Positions 46,823 to 56,869 of a stretch of DNA of 64,000 bases are shown here, piece after piece. Below the pieces are notes generated by a model. The model was not told the DNA's origin. It searched no databases and saw only the letters and a list, made by a program, of their open reading frames with translations. The stretch comes from CAWJHE01 sp963842455 (GTDB lineage: Bacteria > Chloroflexota > Anaerolineae > Anaerolineales > UBA4823). The stretch lies in assembly GCA_963842455.1 (NCBI GenBank), contig CAWJHE010000006.1, forward strand, positions 620,001-684,000. Reading direction: 5' to 3'. Position numbers and translations under genes: made by a program. Numbering within the stretch: position 1 is the stretch's first letter; the number at the start of each line of letters is the position of its first letter.

Positions 46823-47185
46823 GATTGCCTCTTTAAATGAAAGCAGGTTTCAGTTTTTTTAAGAAAGATATTTAAGAAAACCACGTACGAAAAAACACTT
46901 TAGTGGATCGATTGAAATATTCAATTTTTGACTGGGCTGAATGTGATTTGGGTGTGAAAGGCGCCTGTTTAATCAGTTTTTCTTAGGCGGAGAATATATG
47001 ATAAAAAACCTGATTAATATCGAATTTAGCATATATATACGCTCTTGTCAATAAGGAACTTCTCTTTTCTGCTGTCGTAATTTATAATTCAGTAGCTTGG
47101 ATTTAAATCAAAGATTTTCGCTGCTTTGGTTCATCTGTCAAATGAACCGTTATCTAACCCATAATCATTGGGAGGAAAGAAAATT
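46823..47185. other. divergent intergenic region with inverted repeats
   Basis: A 363-base AT-rich gap. TTAATCAG-TTTTT (from about 46969) pairs with AAAAACCTGATTAA (ending about 47016). GGTTCAT (47128-47134) pairs with ATGAACC (47142-47148), just upstream of the lipoprotein gene. These may be operators or leader hairpins. No gene was seen. Confidence 0.4.
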
Positions 47186-47719
47186 ATGAACCGGTCATCA
47201 ACCATCATTAAAGCCCTGATCCTCGTCTTGCTAGTTTTCATTTTAACCGGTTGTGCCCAGAGCCAAGAGGCCGCACCGGAGTCCCAAACTCGCTTGTTAG
47301 TGAATTCTCCTCTGAATTATGCTGTGCGTTACCCGCCTGGTTACGACCTGTTCATGTATACGGAAACAGGTTTGGCAATCGTCAAAGGTTCATTGTTGAC
47401 TTCTGGTCAAGCAAGGGTGGATATCAATGTGATGCCAACAACAAAGTTGACGGTAGAAACTTTGGTTGTGGAATTGTTATCTTCCTATCCTGGAAATAAA
47501 ATCACACGAACCGCATTGACAATAGACGGAGAACCAGCTGTACTTCTCGACGGTATCCCGGGGCAAGAGATTAACCGCATCGTTTTTGTAAAGCATCTAG
47601 ACACGATGTTTAAGCTTAATTTTGTTCCCGCCGATCCCCAAGCTGGCGATGCTTACAAAGAGATGGAAACCCTTTACAAGACAGTGATTGAATCATTGGA
47701 TTTTGAGCCGCAACCCTGA
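47186..47719 (+). CDS. small lipoprotein of unknown function
   Basis: The ATG at 47186 follows GGGAGG. The product is 177 residues. The signal (ALILVLLVFILTGC) has a clear lipobox, so Cys23 should be lipidated. The mature domain begins after a short linker with LVNSPLNYAVRYPPGYDLFM and continues with ARVDINVMPTTKLTVETLVV and EPAVLLDGIPGQEINRIVFV. It resembles the small alpha/beta PsbP/DcrB-like domains often found as lipoproteins, but that is only a shape guess. It ends in a strong terminator shared with the polysaccharide operon coming from the other side. Confidence 0.75.
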   Translation: MNRSSTIIKALILVLLVFILTGCAQSQEAAPESQTRLLVNSPLNYAVRYPPGYDLFMYTETGLAIVKGSLLTSGQARVDINVMPTTKLTVETLVVELLSSYPGNKITRTALTIDGEPAVLLDGIPGQEINRIVFVKHLDTMFKLNFVPADPQAGDAYKEMETLYKTVIESLDFEPQP

Positions 47720-47746
47720 TAGCCAATGATTGGTTTCTATCCATCG

Positions 47747-47777
47747 AAAGCCCCCTCCAGGATTGGAAGGGGCTTTT
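47747..47777. terminator. bidirectional hairpin terminator
   Basis: AAAGCCCC-C-TCC / GGA-A-GGGGCTTTT: an 8-bp plus 3-bp stem with one mismatch and a short AGGATT loop, with T-runs on both strands. It separates the lipoprotein gene (+) from the end of the polysaccharide operon (-). Confidence 0.8.
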
Positions 47778-47807
47778 CAAAAAATCCGTCAATTCCAATT
47801 AATCGAC

Positions 47808-49028
47808 TTACAAAACCGGGGAACCTAATCTTTCGACACTTTCCACATAAAAACCTGCCATTTGTTTCCAATTATAGCGTTGGTTGAATTGATCGGCGTT
47901 GATAGGTAGCTGCTTGATCAAATCTTGATTCAAATAGAGGCTCAAAATGGAATTTGCCAGGTCGTTCACATCTCCTGGAGTAAAATAGCGCACCATATTT
48001 TCATCAAAGTAGGCAGAGATGGCTGCGGTTCGAGCTGCGACCACAGGAATTCCAACAGCCACATATTCCATCATCTTGGTAGGGAGTATCCCATCCGTAA
48101 AAATATCCTGGCGGTAGGGCACCAGGCCAACGTGGGCTTTGCCAATCAGCTTGGGTAAATCTGCGATGGGCATATATTGGGTGCTGAAGACCACATATGG
48201 GTCCAGGTCTAACTGGTCTTTGAGTTGGACCAATGTCTCCAGATACTCACCTTTTCCGTGAATTGTCAGGTGAATGTTGGGGATCGATGCGCGTAATTGA
48301 TCAACCGCTCGAATAGCCAGATCGATACCATAGCGTTCAGCCAATGTGCCATGATAAATCAGCCTGAATGGTTGGCCGTTTTCGAACAGCAGATTGCTGC
48401 GCATCTGGCGCTGAAAGATGCGGTCATTGGCCACATTCATCACTACGACGACCTTTTCAGCGGGGATACCTCTCTGGATGAGGGTTTCCCGCCACAAACT
48501 GGTAACTGTGATGACCTGATCAGCAAATGCGCACGAGATTCTTTCCTGCAAACGCAGCAAGCGAATGGGCAAAGCATTCAAATCTTGATTAAATCGACCA
48601 GCATAAAATTCTGGCATGAGATCGTGTAAATCCAGAATTAAGCGCGCCCCCATGATTTTTGGTATCATGGCGCAGAAAATGAGAAAATCTGGCAGATTGT
48701 GAACCTGAACCACTGCATAACGCTTTTTCCACTGCAGAGATGTCAGCTTGAAAAATGCCAGGAAAAAGAAGGAAAAGTATTCGAGCAACTGGATGAAGAT
48801 TCCTTTTCCTTTATGCCTTCTGACTGGCAAACGGTAGATGTTGATACCTTCAATCTGTTCGGTTTCGGGTTCGCCCTGATCCTTTAAGCAAATCAGGTCA
48901 ACTTGAAAGCCTTTGGCAACCAGCGCAAGGGCTTCTCTTTCAACCCGCGGTTCGCCAATGGGATAATAAGCATGCACAACCATGCAGTGGCGTTTGTTAG
49001 CTATTCCTTGCTTTGTCGATTGTCTCAT
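47808..49028 (-). CDS. GT4-family glycosyltransferase
   Basis: A GT-B glycosyltransferase of 406 residues acting at the cytoplasmic face on a lipid-linked sugar. The N-terminal domain has VVHAYYPIGEPRVEREALAL and the acceptor-side RLILDLHDLMPEFYAGRF. The C-terminal domain has RLIYHGTLAERYGIDLAIRA and LPTKMMEYVAVGIPVVAARTAA, with the E...E region typical of retaining GT4 enzymes. AGAGGAA lies four bases before the ATG. It is the last gene of the polysaccharide operon before the terminator. Sugar donor not predictable; N-terminal features recall UDP-GlcNAc or fucosyl transferases. Confidence 0.88.
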   Translation of the reverse strand: MRQSTKQGIANKRHCMVVHAYYPIGEPRVEREALALVAKGFQVDLICLKDQGEPETEQIEGINIYRLPVRRHKGKGIFIQLLEYFSFFFLAFFKLTSLQWKKRYAVVQVHNLPDFLIFCAMIPKIMGARLILDLHDLMPEFYAGRFNQDLNALPIRLLRLQERISCAFADQVITVTSLWRETLIQRGIPAEKVVVVMNVANDRIFQRQMRSNLLFENGQPFRLIYHGTLAERYGIDLAIRAVDQLRASIPNIHLTIHGKGEYLETLVQLKDQLDLDPYVVFSTQYMPIADLPKLIGKAHVGLVPYRQDIFTDGILPTKMMEYVAVGIPVVAARTAAISAYFDENMVRYFTPGDVNDLANSILSLYLNQDLIKQLPINADQFNQRYNWKQMAGFYVESVERLGSPVL

Positions 49029-49075
49029 AGTGTTCCTCTAGTCTTCTCGAAAATGGTGCTTTGATCGAGATGGTT

Positions 49076-50810
49076 TCATGGCTGGCTCATCAAAAAGCGG
49101 TTTTTTAGCGCATTGAGTTGGATAAAGCTCATGTTCTCCAGGTGAAAGATTAAAAATCCGCGCATGCCAGCTTGGCTCAACGCATCAATTTCTCGGATCA
49201 GCTGCTCCGGAGGTTTCATTTCCAATGGCCGATTCGAATTCGTATAGGTGATCAATCCCATTTTGAATTTTGATGGATATTTATCAATGGTTGCACTCCA
49301 ATCGTCCAAAATCTCCCCCAATTCTTTCTGATTTTCGACATAGGCTCTTGGGATCAGCAGATCAATATACCCATAGCGCAGCCAATCTCGATAGTCTTGC
49401 ATATAACGGCTTTCTGCCTCTTTCGAGTTTGAAGTTATGGTGACGGTGATCTCTGTCTGAGGATACCTGGCTTTTACCTTGCGGTAAATTTCTTTCAACA
49501 GTGCATTGATCCCTTCCTGGCGGTAATTTGTCCATTCAACGTTCCAGGATTGATATGTCTCCATATTGACTTTTTTGGTCTGGGAAGGAATGAGGTAATG
49601 TTCTCCGTTGGGGTAGATCATCAGCGCCTGGTTAAAGTACTTGCTTCGAGATGACATACCCGTGATGGTTTGGATAGGTTTCAGATGAATGGACTTGGTT
49701 GGCCCATCGATGAAGATTACATTTCCTCCCTGTTGCACAAAGGCTTCTAACTCAGCGGCTGTGGTGGGCGAAATGAGGTATATATTGGGCAAAATCAAAA
49801 CACCCTGGCGCTCCAGAGATTTTAGCTCGTTCTCCTTCACCGTTTTTGGCTTCCACCCCAAGTAATCAATCCACTGGTTTACTTTTTCAAAGCTTGAGAA
49901 GCCATACGTTGCGCTGTTTGTCTTTGAATGGAAAATACCCACATCTCCGTCTGGTCCGGCGAACTGCTCAATCGCCCGGCTGAGCACTTCACTGCTGGCT
50001 GCCAAAATTCGCTCGGTTGCATCCCAATTAAGCACCAAGACCTGACCTTCCCCGTGCTGGTTGAGAGTGATCGCCGGTAAGCCGTTTGAAAAACTAGCCA
50101 AAACTTCAGCGTTTTTCGGGGAATCTAATGGGTTACCTTCCAGAATAGCCAAAGGCTGGAAGGTCTTCGAAAAGCAACAGGTCTGCATCGATGCCGGATT
50201 TCTTCTCAAAATCCTTCAGACTAAAGGGGTCATAGCCCCATTGATCACCGGGATAACGGGTGTAATCAAAATGTAATCCGTTGACGCCGTATTTACCAGA
50301 CACCTCCAACATCATGTCCAGAATAAATGCCTTAACTTCCGGAAGATTGAAGTTCAACCAATAGGTCTTTTCACCATCCGGTCTCTGCATGGCCCAATCC
50401 GGGTGTAAATCTATAAAAGTGGTTTCATTATCATCACCCACTTTACCCAACATAAACCAGGCATGCACTTCAATCCCGCGCCGGTGAGCTGCAGGAACAA
50501 GGTAGGCTAGCGGATCGAAATTCTCCTCGACCTTGGGTGACTTCGGCAACAGGGTGCTATTGTAGAATGCAAAACCTTCGTAGACAACATTCGCAAAGAT
50601 AACATTGAAGCCCCCTGCTTCAACGGTATCCAACATCTGATCGATTTCCCCTTGTGATGAGATCGAACCGGTTTTTACCCATACACCATACCAGTCTGGT
50701 TTTGCCTGTTCGGGGGAAGTGGAAAGTGAAACAGTGCTGTAATACGCACTGGTGAGCATTGCGATCAGGCTGGCTATTAGTATTGGGTAAAAATATATTG
50801 ATCTTCGCAT
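49076..50810 (-). CDS. GHL10 (DUF187) glycoside-hydrolase-like protein with inserted GATase-like domain (one frame break)
   Basis: Two frames (50810-50133 and 50209-49076) join if one C is dropped at 50158-50159, reading DLQPLAILEGN. The corrected protein is 577 residues. It starts with a signal anchor (FYPILIASLIAMLTSAY). Residues ~35-215 are the first half of a GHL10 TIM barrel (DQMLDTVEAGGFNVIFANVV; RRGIEVHAWFMLG; VNGLHFDYTRYPGDQWGYDP). Residues ~220-385 look like a class-I amidotransferase-like flavodoxin fold (GEGQVLVLNW; LEAFVQQGGNVIFIDG). The barrel then resumes (DWLRYGYIDLLIPRAYVEN; AGMRGFLIFHLEN). Placed in the polysaccharide operon, it may trim or regulate the exported glycan. Confidence 0.72.
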
Positions 50811-50870
50811 GATTTACTTATACTCTCCGGCAGACAGGGCATTTGTTAATACCCTGATGCCAGTGAAACA

Positions 50871-52187
50871 TCACCAGTTAATGCCATGATATTGACCATT
50901 GAGCGAGTGGTACCCATTGGTGATGCGCACCAGATCCACAAGGTATTGATTTTCTTGCAGACGGTTGGCAACATCCTTGAATTCCGCCGATTTATTACCA
51001 ATCACAATGATTTCACTGCTCTGCAGAATTTGATCAATCGAGTCGGTCATCAAGCTGGAAATATGGGGGATTTCCTTTTCGATATATGCCCGGTTGGCGC
51101 CATGCAGGTTAGCCAGAGAAACGTTGCGATCATAAACCTGTACCTGGTAACCCTTTCCAATCAGGTATTCAATCAACTCAACCATCGGGCTTTCTCTCAG
51201 GTCATCGGTGCCATCCTTGAAGCTGAAACCCAAAATACCAACTCGTTTGTGTCCCAGTTGTTTGATGATTTGGGTCGCACGAGAAACCTGGATTTCGTTG
51301 CTAGGCAGGATCGATCCTAAGACCGGCGTTTTTACATCCAGGCGTGAGCTGTGGTAGAGTAAGGCTCGTAGATCTTTGGGTAAGCAAGAACCGCCGAACG
51401 CAAAACCCGGTTTCAGATAGTAGGGGGATAGATTCAGCTTGGTATCCTGGCAGAAAATGTCCATGACGGTGTGACTGTCAATTCCCTGTTGCTTGCAGAT
51501 TGATCCAATTTCATTGGCAAAGGCCACTTTGAGCGCATGGAAGGCGTTGTTGACATACTTCACCATTTCTGCTTCTTGGATATGGATCTGAAAACTGGGA
51601 GCAGTCAGCATCGAATAAACATTGGCTAACACCTGGGCAGCCTTCGGGTCCTGAGCGCCGATGATGGTGAAAGGAGGGTTGTAAAAATCTTCAATCGAAC
51701 TGCCCTCGCGCAAGAACTCAGGATTGAAACACACCCCAAACTCCACACCGGCTTTCTTGCCGGAAGCGCCTTCCAACGTTGGGATGACCAGTTCTTCCGT
51801 GCTGCCTGGCAGCATGGTGCTGCGCAGAACGACAACATGATAGCTGGTTTTTTCTGCTATTGCTGCACCGATCTCTTCGCAAACCCGTTTGACATAAGTC
51901 AGATCGATATTGCCGTTCCCATTGCTAGGTGTACCTACACAAACAAAGGACAAATCGCTCTCCAGGACGGCTTTTTGGGTATCTGTAGTCGCGTCCAGGT
52001 TGCCGCTGATCAAGCCTTTGTTGACCAATTCATTCAATCCTTTTTCGATAATTGGACTGCGTCCTTGTTTGACAATATCCACTTTGGTGGGATTGACATC
52101 TACACCGAGCACCTTGTTGCCATTATCCGCCAGGCAAGCTGCCAGGACAATCCCCACATAACCTAATCCAAATACACTGATGTTCAT
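50871..52187 (-). CDS. UDP-glucose/GDP-mannose dehydrogenase family protein
   Basis: NAD-dependent four-electron oxidation of a nucleotide sugar to a uronic acid. From the ATG at 52187 (GGAGGAGG five bases upstream) it has 438 residues. Seen are the N-terminal FGLGYVGIVLAACLADNG, GTPSNGNGNIDLTYV, the central-helix NNAFHALKVAFANEIG, the catalytic Cys in FAFGGSCLPKDLRAL, and GFSFKDGTDDLRESPMVELI. The PKDLRAL and GTDDLRESP forms are closer to GDP-mannose dehydrogenase (AlgD) than to classic Ugd, so both sugars stay open. It would supply a uronic acid for the surface polysaccharide built by the neighbouring transferases. Confidence 0.9.
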   Translation of the reverse strand: MNISVFGLGYVGIVLAACLADNGNKVLGVDVNPTKVDIVKQGRSPIIEKGLNELVNKGLISGNLDATTDTQKAVLESDLSFVCVGTPSNGNGNIDLTYVKRVCEEIGAAIAEKTSYHVVVLRSTMLPGSTEELVIPTLEGASGKKAGVEFGVCFNPEFLREGSSIEDFYNPPFTIIGAQDPKAAQVLANVYSMLTAPSFQIHIQEAEMVKYVNNAFHALKVAFANEIGSICKQQGIDSHTVMDIFCQDTKLNLSPYYLKPGFAFGGSCLPKDLRALLYHSSRLDVKTPVLGSILPSNEIQVSRATQIIKQLGHKRVGILGFSFKDGTDDLRESPMVELIEYLIGKGYQVQVYDRNVSLANLHGANRAYIEKEIPHISSLMTDSIDQILQSSEIIVIGNKSAEFKDVANRLQENQYLVDLVRITNGYHSLNGQYHGINW

Positions 52188-52281
52188 AACTTCCTCCTCC
52201 ATGATCTAATAATTCCTGTTTTCGATAAGAAAATCTCTCACCAAAGCCAGTTCGCCCAGCATTTGGGAAAGCTGTCAAGGT

Positions 52282-53319
52282 TCAATCTGCAGAGACTTTT
52301 ACATTCTGGCGAGTTGCAAAATTGCCGCTGTCGGTCAGCAGGGCGAGAAGATCTTCCTTCTTGGTTAACCACTCTTGTCTGCGGGAAGCTTGCATGGCCA
52401 ATATTTCTTTCGCGTATCCTGCGTAACCATCTCGCAGCTGCAGGATTCCTTGCTCAATCCCTTGAATGCTGTTATCCACATACACCGTACCCTGATAGAA
52501 ATACTCCCTGAGCAAAGGCCAATCCGACGTAATCACCGGTTTACCCATCCAAAGAGCCTCGCAGGCGCCGCGCTGCATGGTGTGGTTGCGAGTAGTCAGG
52601 CATAAGACTGCCTGGCTGGATGCCATCAGGGCGTAATAGCTGTCGTTGGGAAGAAAGTCTGTGAAGGTGACATTTCCGGGAGCTTTGCTGGTTTGCTCAA
52701 GATGGGAATTCCGTAACCTGCCGGTAATGTAAAAATGGATATCTGGCATTTTTTCTGCTACGGATAAAATTTCGGATAAGGGTTCATCGGGTCCGAAAGA
52801 ATTGACAACCGTAATATTGAAATTCCCGTCTAAGGCAGGCGGGGCTGCTCTCTCGAAGCTGGTAGGAATATCTCTTACAACCAGAGATGTGGCTCCCCAG
52901 CTTTGGATTGCTTGTTGAAAATGCTCATTTGTGACGATTGTGGCCAATGCCTTCCTCGCAGCCAACCGATTGAGCCACTTCGGGTTTGTCCAAAAGGGGT
53001 TTAAGAAGGCAGCGCTGTGCGCATCGATAAAATACCGGCAGCCAGTGAAGATGGCGTAGAAGTACACAATCCATACAGCCAGGCTGGGAGGGCTTTGTAC
53101 AAAAACCAGGGCAGGTTTTTCGCGCAGCAGAATCTTGAGCGTTTTGATTGCCTGGGTAAGATATTTGACTGGCGCAACCCAGAACCCACGCTTCAATGTT
53201 GAATGAATAAAATATGGTTGCTGGATGCCCAGCTCCCTGGCAAAGACCTGGCTGCGCGGTCCGTGACCTGGGGGTCCCCAAACCAGGAATATCGCCCCTT
53301 CAAATGATTTCGTTTTCAC
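52282..53319 (-). CDS. glycosyltransferase, GT4-like
   Basis: A 345-residue GT-B glycosyltransferase. Seen are FLVWGPPGHGPRSQVFAREL at the start, a hydrophobic patch VWIVYFYAIFTGCRYFIDAH that may touch the membrane, and the C-terminal donor domain with NITVVNSFGPDEPLSEILSV, IHFYITGRLRN-like and RGACEALWMGKPVITSDW. The start codon overlaps the upstream gene's stop (ATGA). Shorter than most GT4 enzymes, it lacks a full E(x7)E: the second acid position reads EALWMGKPVITSDW. This fits the group of glycosyl transferases with undetermined donor. About 95 bases separate it from the dehydrogenase gene. Confidence 0.82.
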   Translation of the reverse strand: MKTKSFEGAIFLVWGPPGHGPRSQVFARELGIQQPYFIHSTLKRGFWVAPVKYLTQAIKTLKILLREKPALVFVQSPPSLAVWIVYFYAIFTGCRYFIDAHSAAFLNPFWTNPKWLNRLAARKALATIVTNEHFQQAIQSWGATSLVVRDIPTSFERAAPPALDGNFNITVVNSFGPDEPLSEILSVAEKMPDIHFYITGRLRNSHLEQTSKAPGNVTFTDFLPNDSYYALMASSQAVLCLTTRNHTMQRGACEALWMGKPVITSDWPLLREYFYQGTVYVDNSIQGIEQGILQLRDGYAGYAKEILAMQASRRQEWLTKKEDLLALLTDSGNFATRQNVKVSAD

Positions 53320-54541
53320 TTCTCCTCCACTGCATGTTGAAACTCGTTGAATAGTGCACCGATATTGGCCGGCAAATCAAACTTCTCCAGGACGGTCTCT
53401 CGTCCGTTTTTACCCAGGTGTTGTCTTAATTCTGGCTGCTCAATCAGACGGCTTAGTGCAGCGGTCAATGCGTTGACATCCTTAGATTCCACCAATAAAC
53501 CATTCTCACCATCCACAATGACTTCAGGGATGCCGGAATGATCGGTTGATACAACGGGTAATTGCATGGCCAAGGCCTCTAGAATAACGTTTGGGATGCC
53601 ATCCCGGTCTCCATCAGAACTGGTGACAGCGGGCAGTACAAAGATTGCAGCCTGTGAATACTTTTCGATGACTCTCTCATGGGGTATTGCGCCGCAAAGC
53701 TCGACAATACCTTCGAGCGACAGCTTGCGAATCTGGTCTTCCAAATCGATCTCTCAAGTGGTCCATCTCCAACGATTTGACACTTAAATGGGTAACCTGC
53801 TTCTTTCAAATTCTGGCAGGCCTGTAAGAGATAAGTGAAGCCTTTCTTTTCCTTGAGCTGCCCCACCGCCAATAAAACCGGCACATCCTTTGTCTGGCTT
53901 CTGTTAGCAGATGGCTGATAAGGGCGGGTATCTAAACCGTGATAGATACACTTGATTTTTTCCCTGGCGCCATTGCTAAGAAGGGAATGCAAGTGAGCCT
54001 GGTTATAAGCCGTGCAAGTAGCCACGAAGGAAGACCCAGCGATTTTCTCGGGCAGCAATACTGGATCGACATAGATGTCCATGGCGTGCGCGGTCAGGCT
54101 ATAGCGGATACCCAGCAAGCGGCTGGCGACAATGGCGACTGTGGCTGCTCGATCGGCAAAGTGAGCATGGATATGCTCAAATCCGTCATCTCGCAACCAG
54201 TAAGCAGCATAAACACCTTCTCCAAAGTGCAGGATGGTCTTCAGCCTTGCTTTCAGGTTGGGATGCGGTCGCTGGAGCAGGTAAAAAAGTGTCTCCCAGA
54301 AGGTGCGGAATTGTCGGGTAGCAAAAAGCAGGTGAGCGATGAGCAGATGCCAGATATTAACTGGTAATAAATAGGTCACCCCTTGCTGGATGGCTACTTG
54401 TTCGGCAGAAAGTTTTGATTTTGAACGGCGAATAGAAACTACCTTTAAGTCCACTCCCCATGCTTGCAGAAGTAGAATTTCGCGATCAATAAAGGTGGTC
54501 GTTAATGCCGGGTAACTGCCGATAATATATGCCAATTTCAT
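53316..54541 (-). CDS. GT4-family glycosyltransferase (one frame break)
   Basis: Two frames (54595-53579 and 53744-53316) join near 53750. Here one base seems to be missing, not extra: QIVGDGPLER must run into DLEDQIRKLSLEG. The corrected length is 408 residues from ATG 54541. The earlier in-frame start (54595) would overlap the sulfotransferase. N-terminal features: KLAYIIGSYPALTTTFIDRE, HIHAHFADRAATVA and YSLTAHAMDIYV. C-terminal features: LLAVGQLKEKKGFTYLLQA, then DGIPNVILEALAMQLPVVST with the E(x7)E acid pair. These fit colanic acid WcaL/AmsK-type transferases. Its stop overlaps the next gene's start (ATGA). Confidence 0.8.
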
Positions 54542-54554
54542 AATACTAATCCTG

Positions 54555-55526
54555 TCAAGTTGCCATGGCCATGCGGTTAGGGGGAATAGGCTCACCCCGT
54601 TTAATCTTCAAGTCTGTCAGTGTGATCCAGGCTAGCATACGAGCAAGATTGATTGGCATGGCTCCCAACAAGGCAATTTTTTCCTGGAAAGGTGTATCCA
54701 AGGGATCGAGCTCGTAGCCGAGCTTTTGCATCTCTTTGCCGGCAAAAATTTGAATATAAGCTAATTCGACTGGAGAAATGATCGAACGGTACCGTCCAAT
54801 CGATTTGGTGGAGATCGTACCTGGCTCAATTTTCTCAAATGAGCTATTACCGCCACTGTCCCGGTAATCTGCTGCGCCAGACATCGATAAGGCTTTGGGT
54901 GTGTATTCTTCTCCAAGAAAACCAAAGATATTGGTGAGCATTTCCTCTGGTTGGCTGGCTAACCGTTCATAATTTACGATGATGTAGTTTTGTGGATAAT
55001 GTTGATTATTACGCCTGGCAGCCTGCATGGAGTAAAGCCACCTGCCAACAGATGCGCCTACCCGGTTAATGGTTCGTCCGTGGCGTTTTTTGACCGATGC
55101 GTAGCGGTCGCGTGGATCACGTGCCATATGAATAACTTTCGCATTGGGAAATTCTTTGAATAGAGAATCCGCATAATGTTCAGTGTGTAAGGATTTATCC
55201 CCCCAGCGCGGTTTACCGATATCTTGAGCGTGATGACTGTGCATTAAGCCAAATAATCGTCCGTAAGTCGGTTCGCCTTGCCAGAAGGCATCACGAAGGC
55301 GTTCGGCGTTCGGATTCAGAACACTCATCCTTTTATAACTCAACATATCCTGCAAACAGCGCTCGAAGTTTTCTTGTTTATCTAGTGGACCATATCGTTG
55401 ATAAAAATATCTCCACATATTTGTTCTGCGCACCATGGAAATGTTGGGGTGCGAAGCAAGTAGGGCGTACATCAGGGTAGTTCCACTCCGGTCTGGACCG
55501 GCAATAAATACTGGATTGTCTTGCAT
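54555..55526 (-). CDS. sulfotransferase family protein
   Basis: A 323-residue PAPS-dependent sulfotransferase-like protein. The 5'-phosphosulfate loop is IAGPDRSGTTLMYALLASHP at the N terminus. The 3'-phosphate site is KVIHMARDPRDRYASVKKRH, followed by the NYERLASQPEEMLTNIFGFL block that is typical of Sulfotransfer_1/3 enzymes. The ATG at 55526 has AGAAGAGGT four bases upstream. A start at 55547 lacks that. It probably sulfates the sugar chain assembled by this operon. A C-terminal extension after residue 280 (KIALLGAMPINLARMLAWI) could lie at the membrane. Confidence 0.85.
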   Translation of the reverse strand: MQDNPVFIAGPDRSGTTLMYALLASHPNISMVRRTNMWRYFYQRYGPLDKQENFERCLQDMLSYKRMSVLNPNAERLRDAFWQGEPTYGRLFGLMHSHHAQDIGKPRWGDKSLHTEHYADSLFKEFPNAKVIHMARDPRDRYASVKKRHGRTINRVGASVGRWLYSMQAARRNNQHYPQNYIIVNYERLASQPEEMLTNIFGFLGEEYTPKALSMSGAADYRDSGGNSSFEKIEPGTISTKSIGRYRSIISPVELAYIQIFAGKEMQKLGYELDPLDTPFQEKIALLGAMPINLARMLAWITLTDLKIKRGEPIPPNRMAMAT

Positions 55527-55611
55527 GAATACCTCTTCTTTCATCAAATAACTCTGAATTACTCAGAAAAAAATACAGGTAAAAAGTTAGTTATGCTTTC
55601 GATCGTAAGGA

Positions 55612-56869
55612 TCATCTCATATACTTCCATTGCTGTTGGTAAAGAGACAGGTAAGCATCTGCTTGTTGTTCAGCGCTAAAATTTTCTGCAACGCGATTTC
55701 TAGCTGCCTCTCCCATTTTTTTGGCCTGTTCTGGATGGGTGAGGAATTGCTGCATGGCATCTTTGAGTGCTTCGATCTCACCAGGGGGGACCAGTAAGCC
55801 GGTCTGGTTATGGATCATGACATCCTTTGTTCCGGATACCTGGGTAGCGATAACGGGAATTCCAGCTGCCATGGCTTCGATTAAGGAGACTGGCAAGCCT
55901 TCCCATAGCGAGGGGAGAACAAAATAGTCACTGGCGCCTAGCAACTTTGGCACATCCGTCCGCAAACCCAGGAAATGTACATGCTCGTTTAGACTTAACG
56001 CCTGGGTTTGGGCTTTTAATTCATCCCTCAGCTCACCATCGCCAATCAAGAGCAGGCGGATGTCCGGAAATTGTGAGATGACCGCTGCAGTAGCTTCAAT
56101 CAGGTAGCGGTGACCTTTCTGTTTTTTGAAAGTAGCCACCACTGCGAATACCTGATGTTCAGGAGATAAGCCCAATTCACTGCGTATAGCTTTTCGATCC
56201 ATCACCTGGTTGTATCGTTTCAAATCCACACTGTTTGGAATGACGCTAACTTTCCCTTGTAATGCAGCCCGCATAGTCATGCAGGGCATTTTTGACATCC
56301 TCGGATACGACAATCATGCCATTTACCCAGCGAGCTGTCCAGCGGTAAAGCTGGCTATGTGCCCAGCGTTTAAAGCCAAGCAGCCAGCGAAAACGAGGCA
56401 GGTGTTCCGGGCGTAAAACGAATAAGGCATTATGAAAGGTCCAGAAGACTACAAGTTTTCTACCGAAACGCAAGGTCAGGACCAGGAAATCCAGACCGCG
56501 CACCAATTGCGTTTGCAGGATATTGATCTGGTACTTGTCCACGATTTCGGCGAGCGCATTTCGGATGCGCAGCATGTCCATAAGAAAGAGGGGAAGTGCT
56601 AAGATGCTGTGCTGGCGAGCCGGCAGAATTACAACAGGAATACCCGCCCGTTCTATTTCTTTGCGAAGCGGACCGTCTTCAAAGGTGCAAACAATCGTCT
56701 GAAAACCTTTTTCCGGGAAATAATCGCATAATGTGCGCACCACTTCCTGGGCGCCGCCAATCTTCAAATTGCTGATCAGCAACATGATTCTCAAGGGGTT
56801 GCTGGATGTCTTGTCCTGGTGGATGTTCACCTTTGTATTTACCCTGGCAGGTTGCTGGGCTATCATCAT
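55612..56869 (-). CDS. GT4-family glycosyltransferase (one frame break)
   Basis: Two frames (56869-56246 and 56313-55612) join by dropping one base in the CCC run at 56268-56270 on +, reading DYAAALQGKVSVIPNSVD. The corrected length is 418 residues. N-terminal: LLISNLKIGGAQEVVRTL and GPLRKEIERAGIPVVIL, the usual start of GT4 enzymes such as WcaI or TuaC types. C-terminal: GKVSVIPNSVDLKRYN, FAVVATFKKQKGHRYLIEA, LLLIGDGELRDELKAQ, and EGLPVSLIEAMAAGIPVIAT with E(x7)E. The ATG overlaps the stop of the upstream kinase gene (ATGA). A long gap (~85 bases) follows before the sulfotransferase. Confidence 0.85.
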
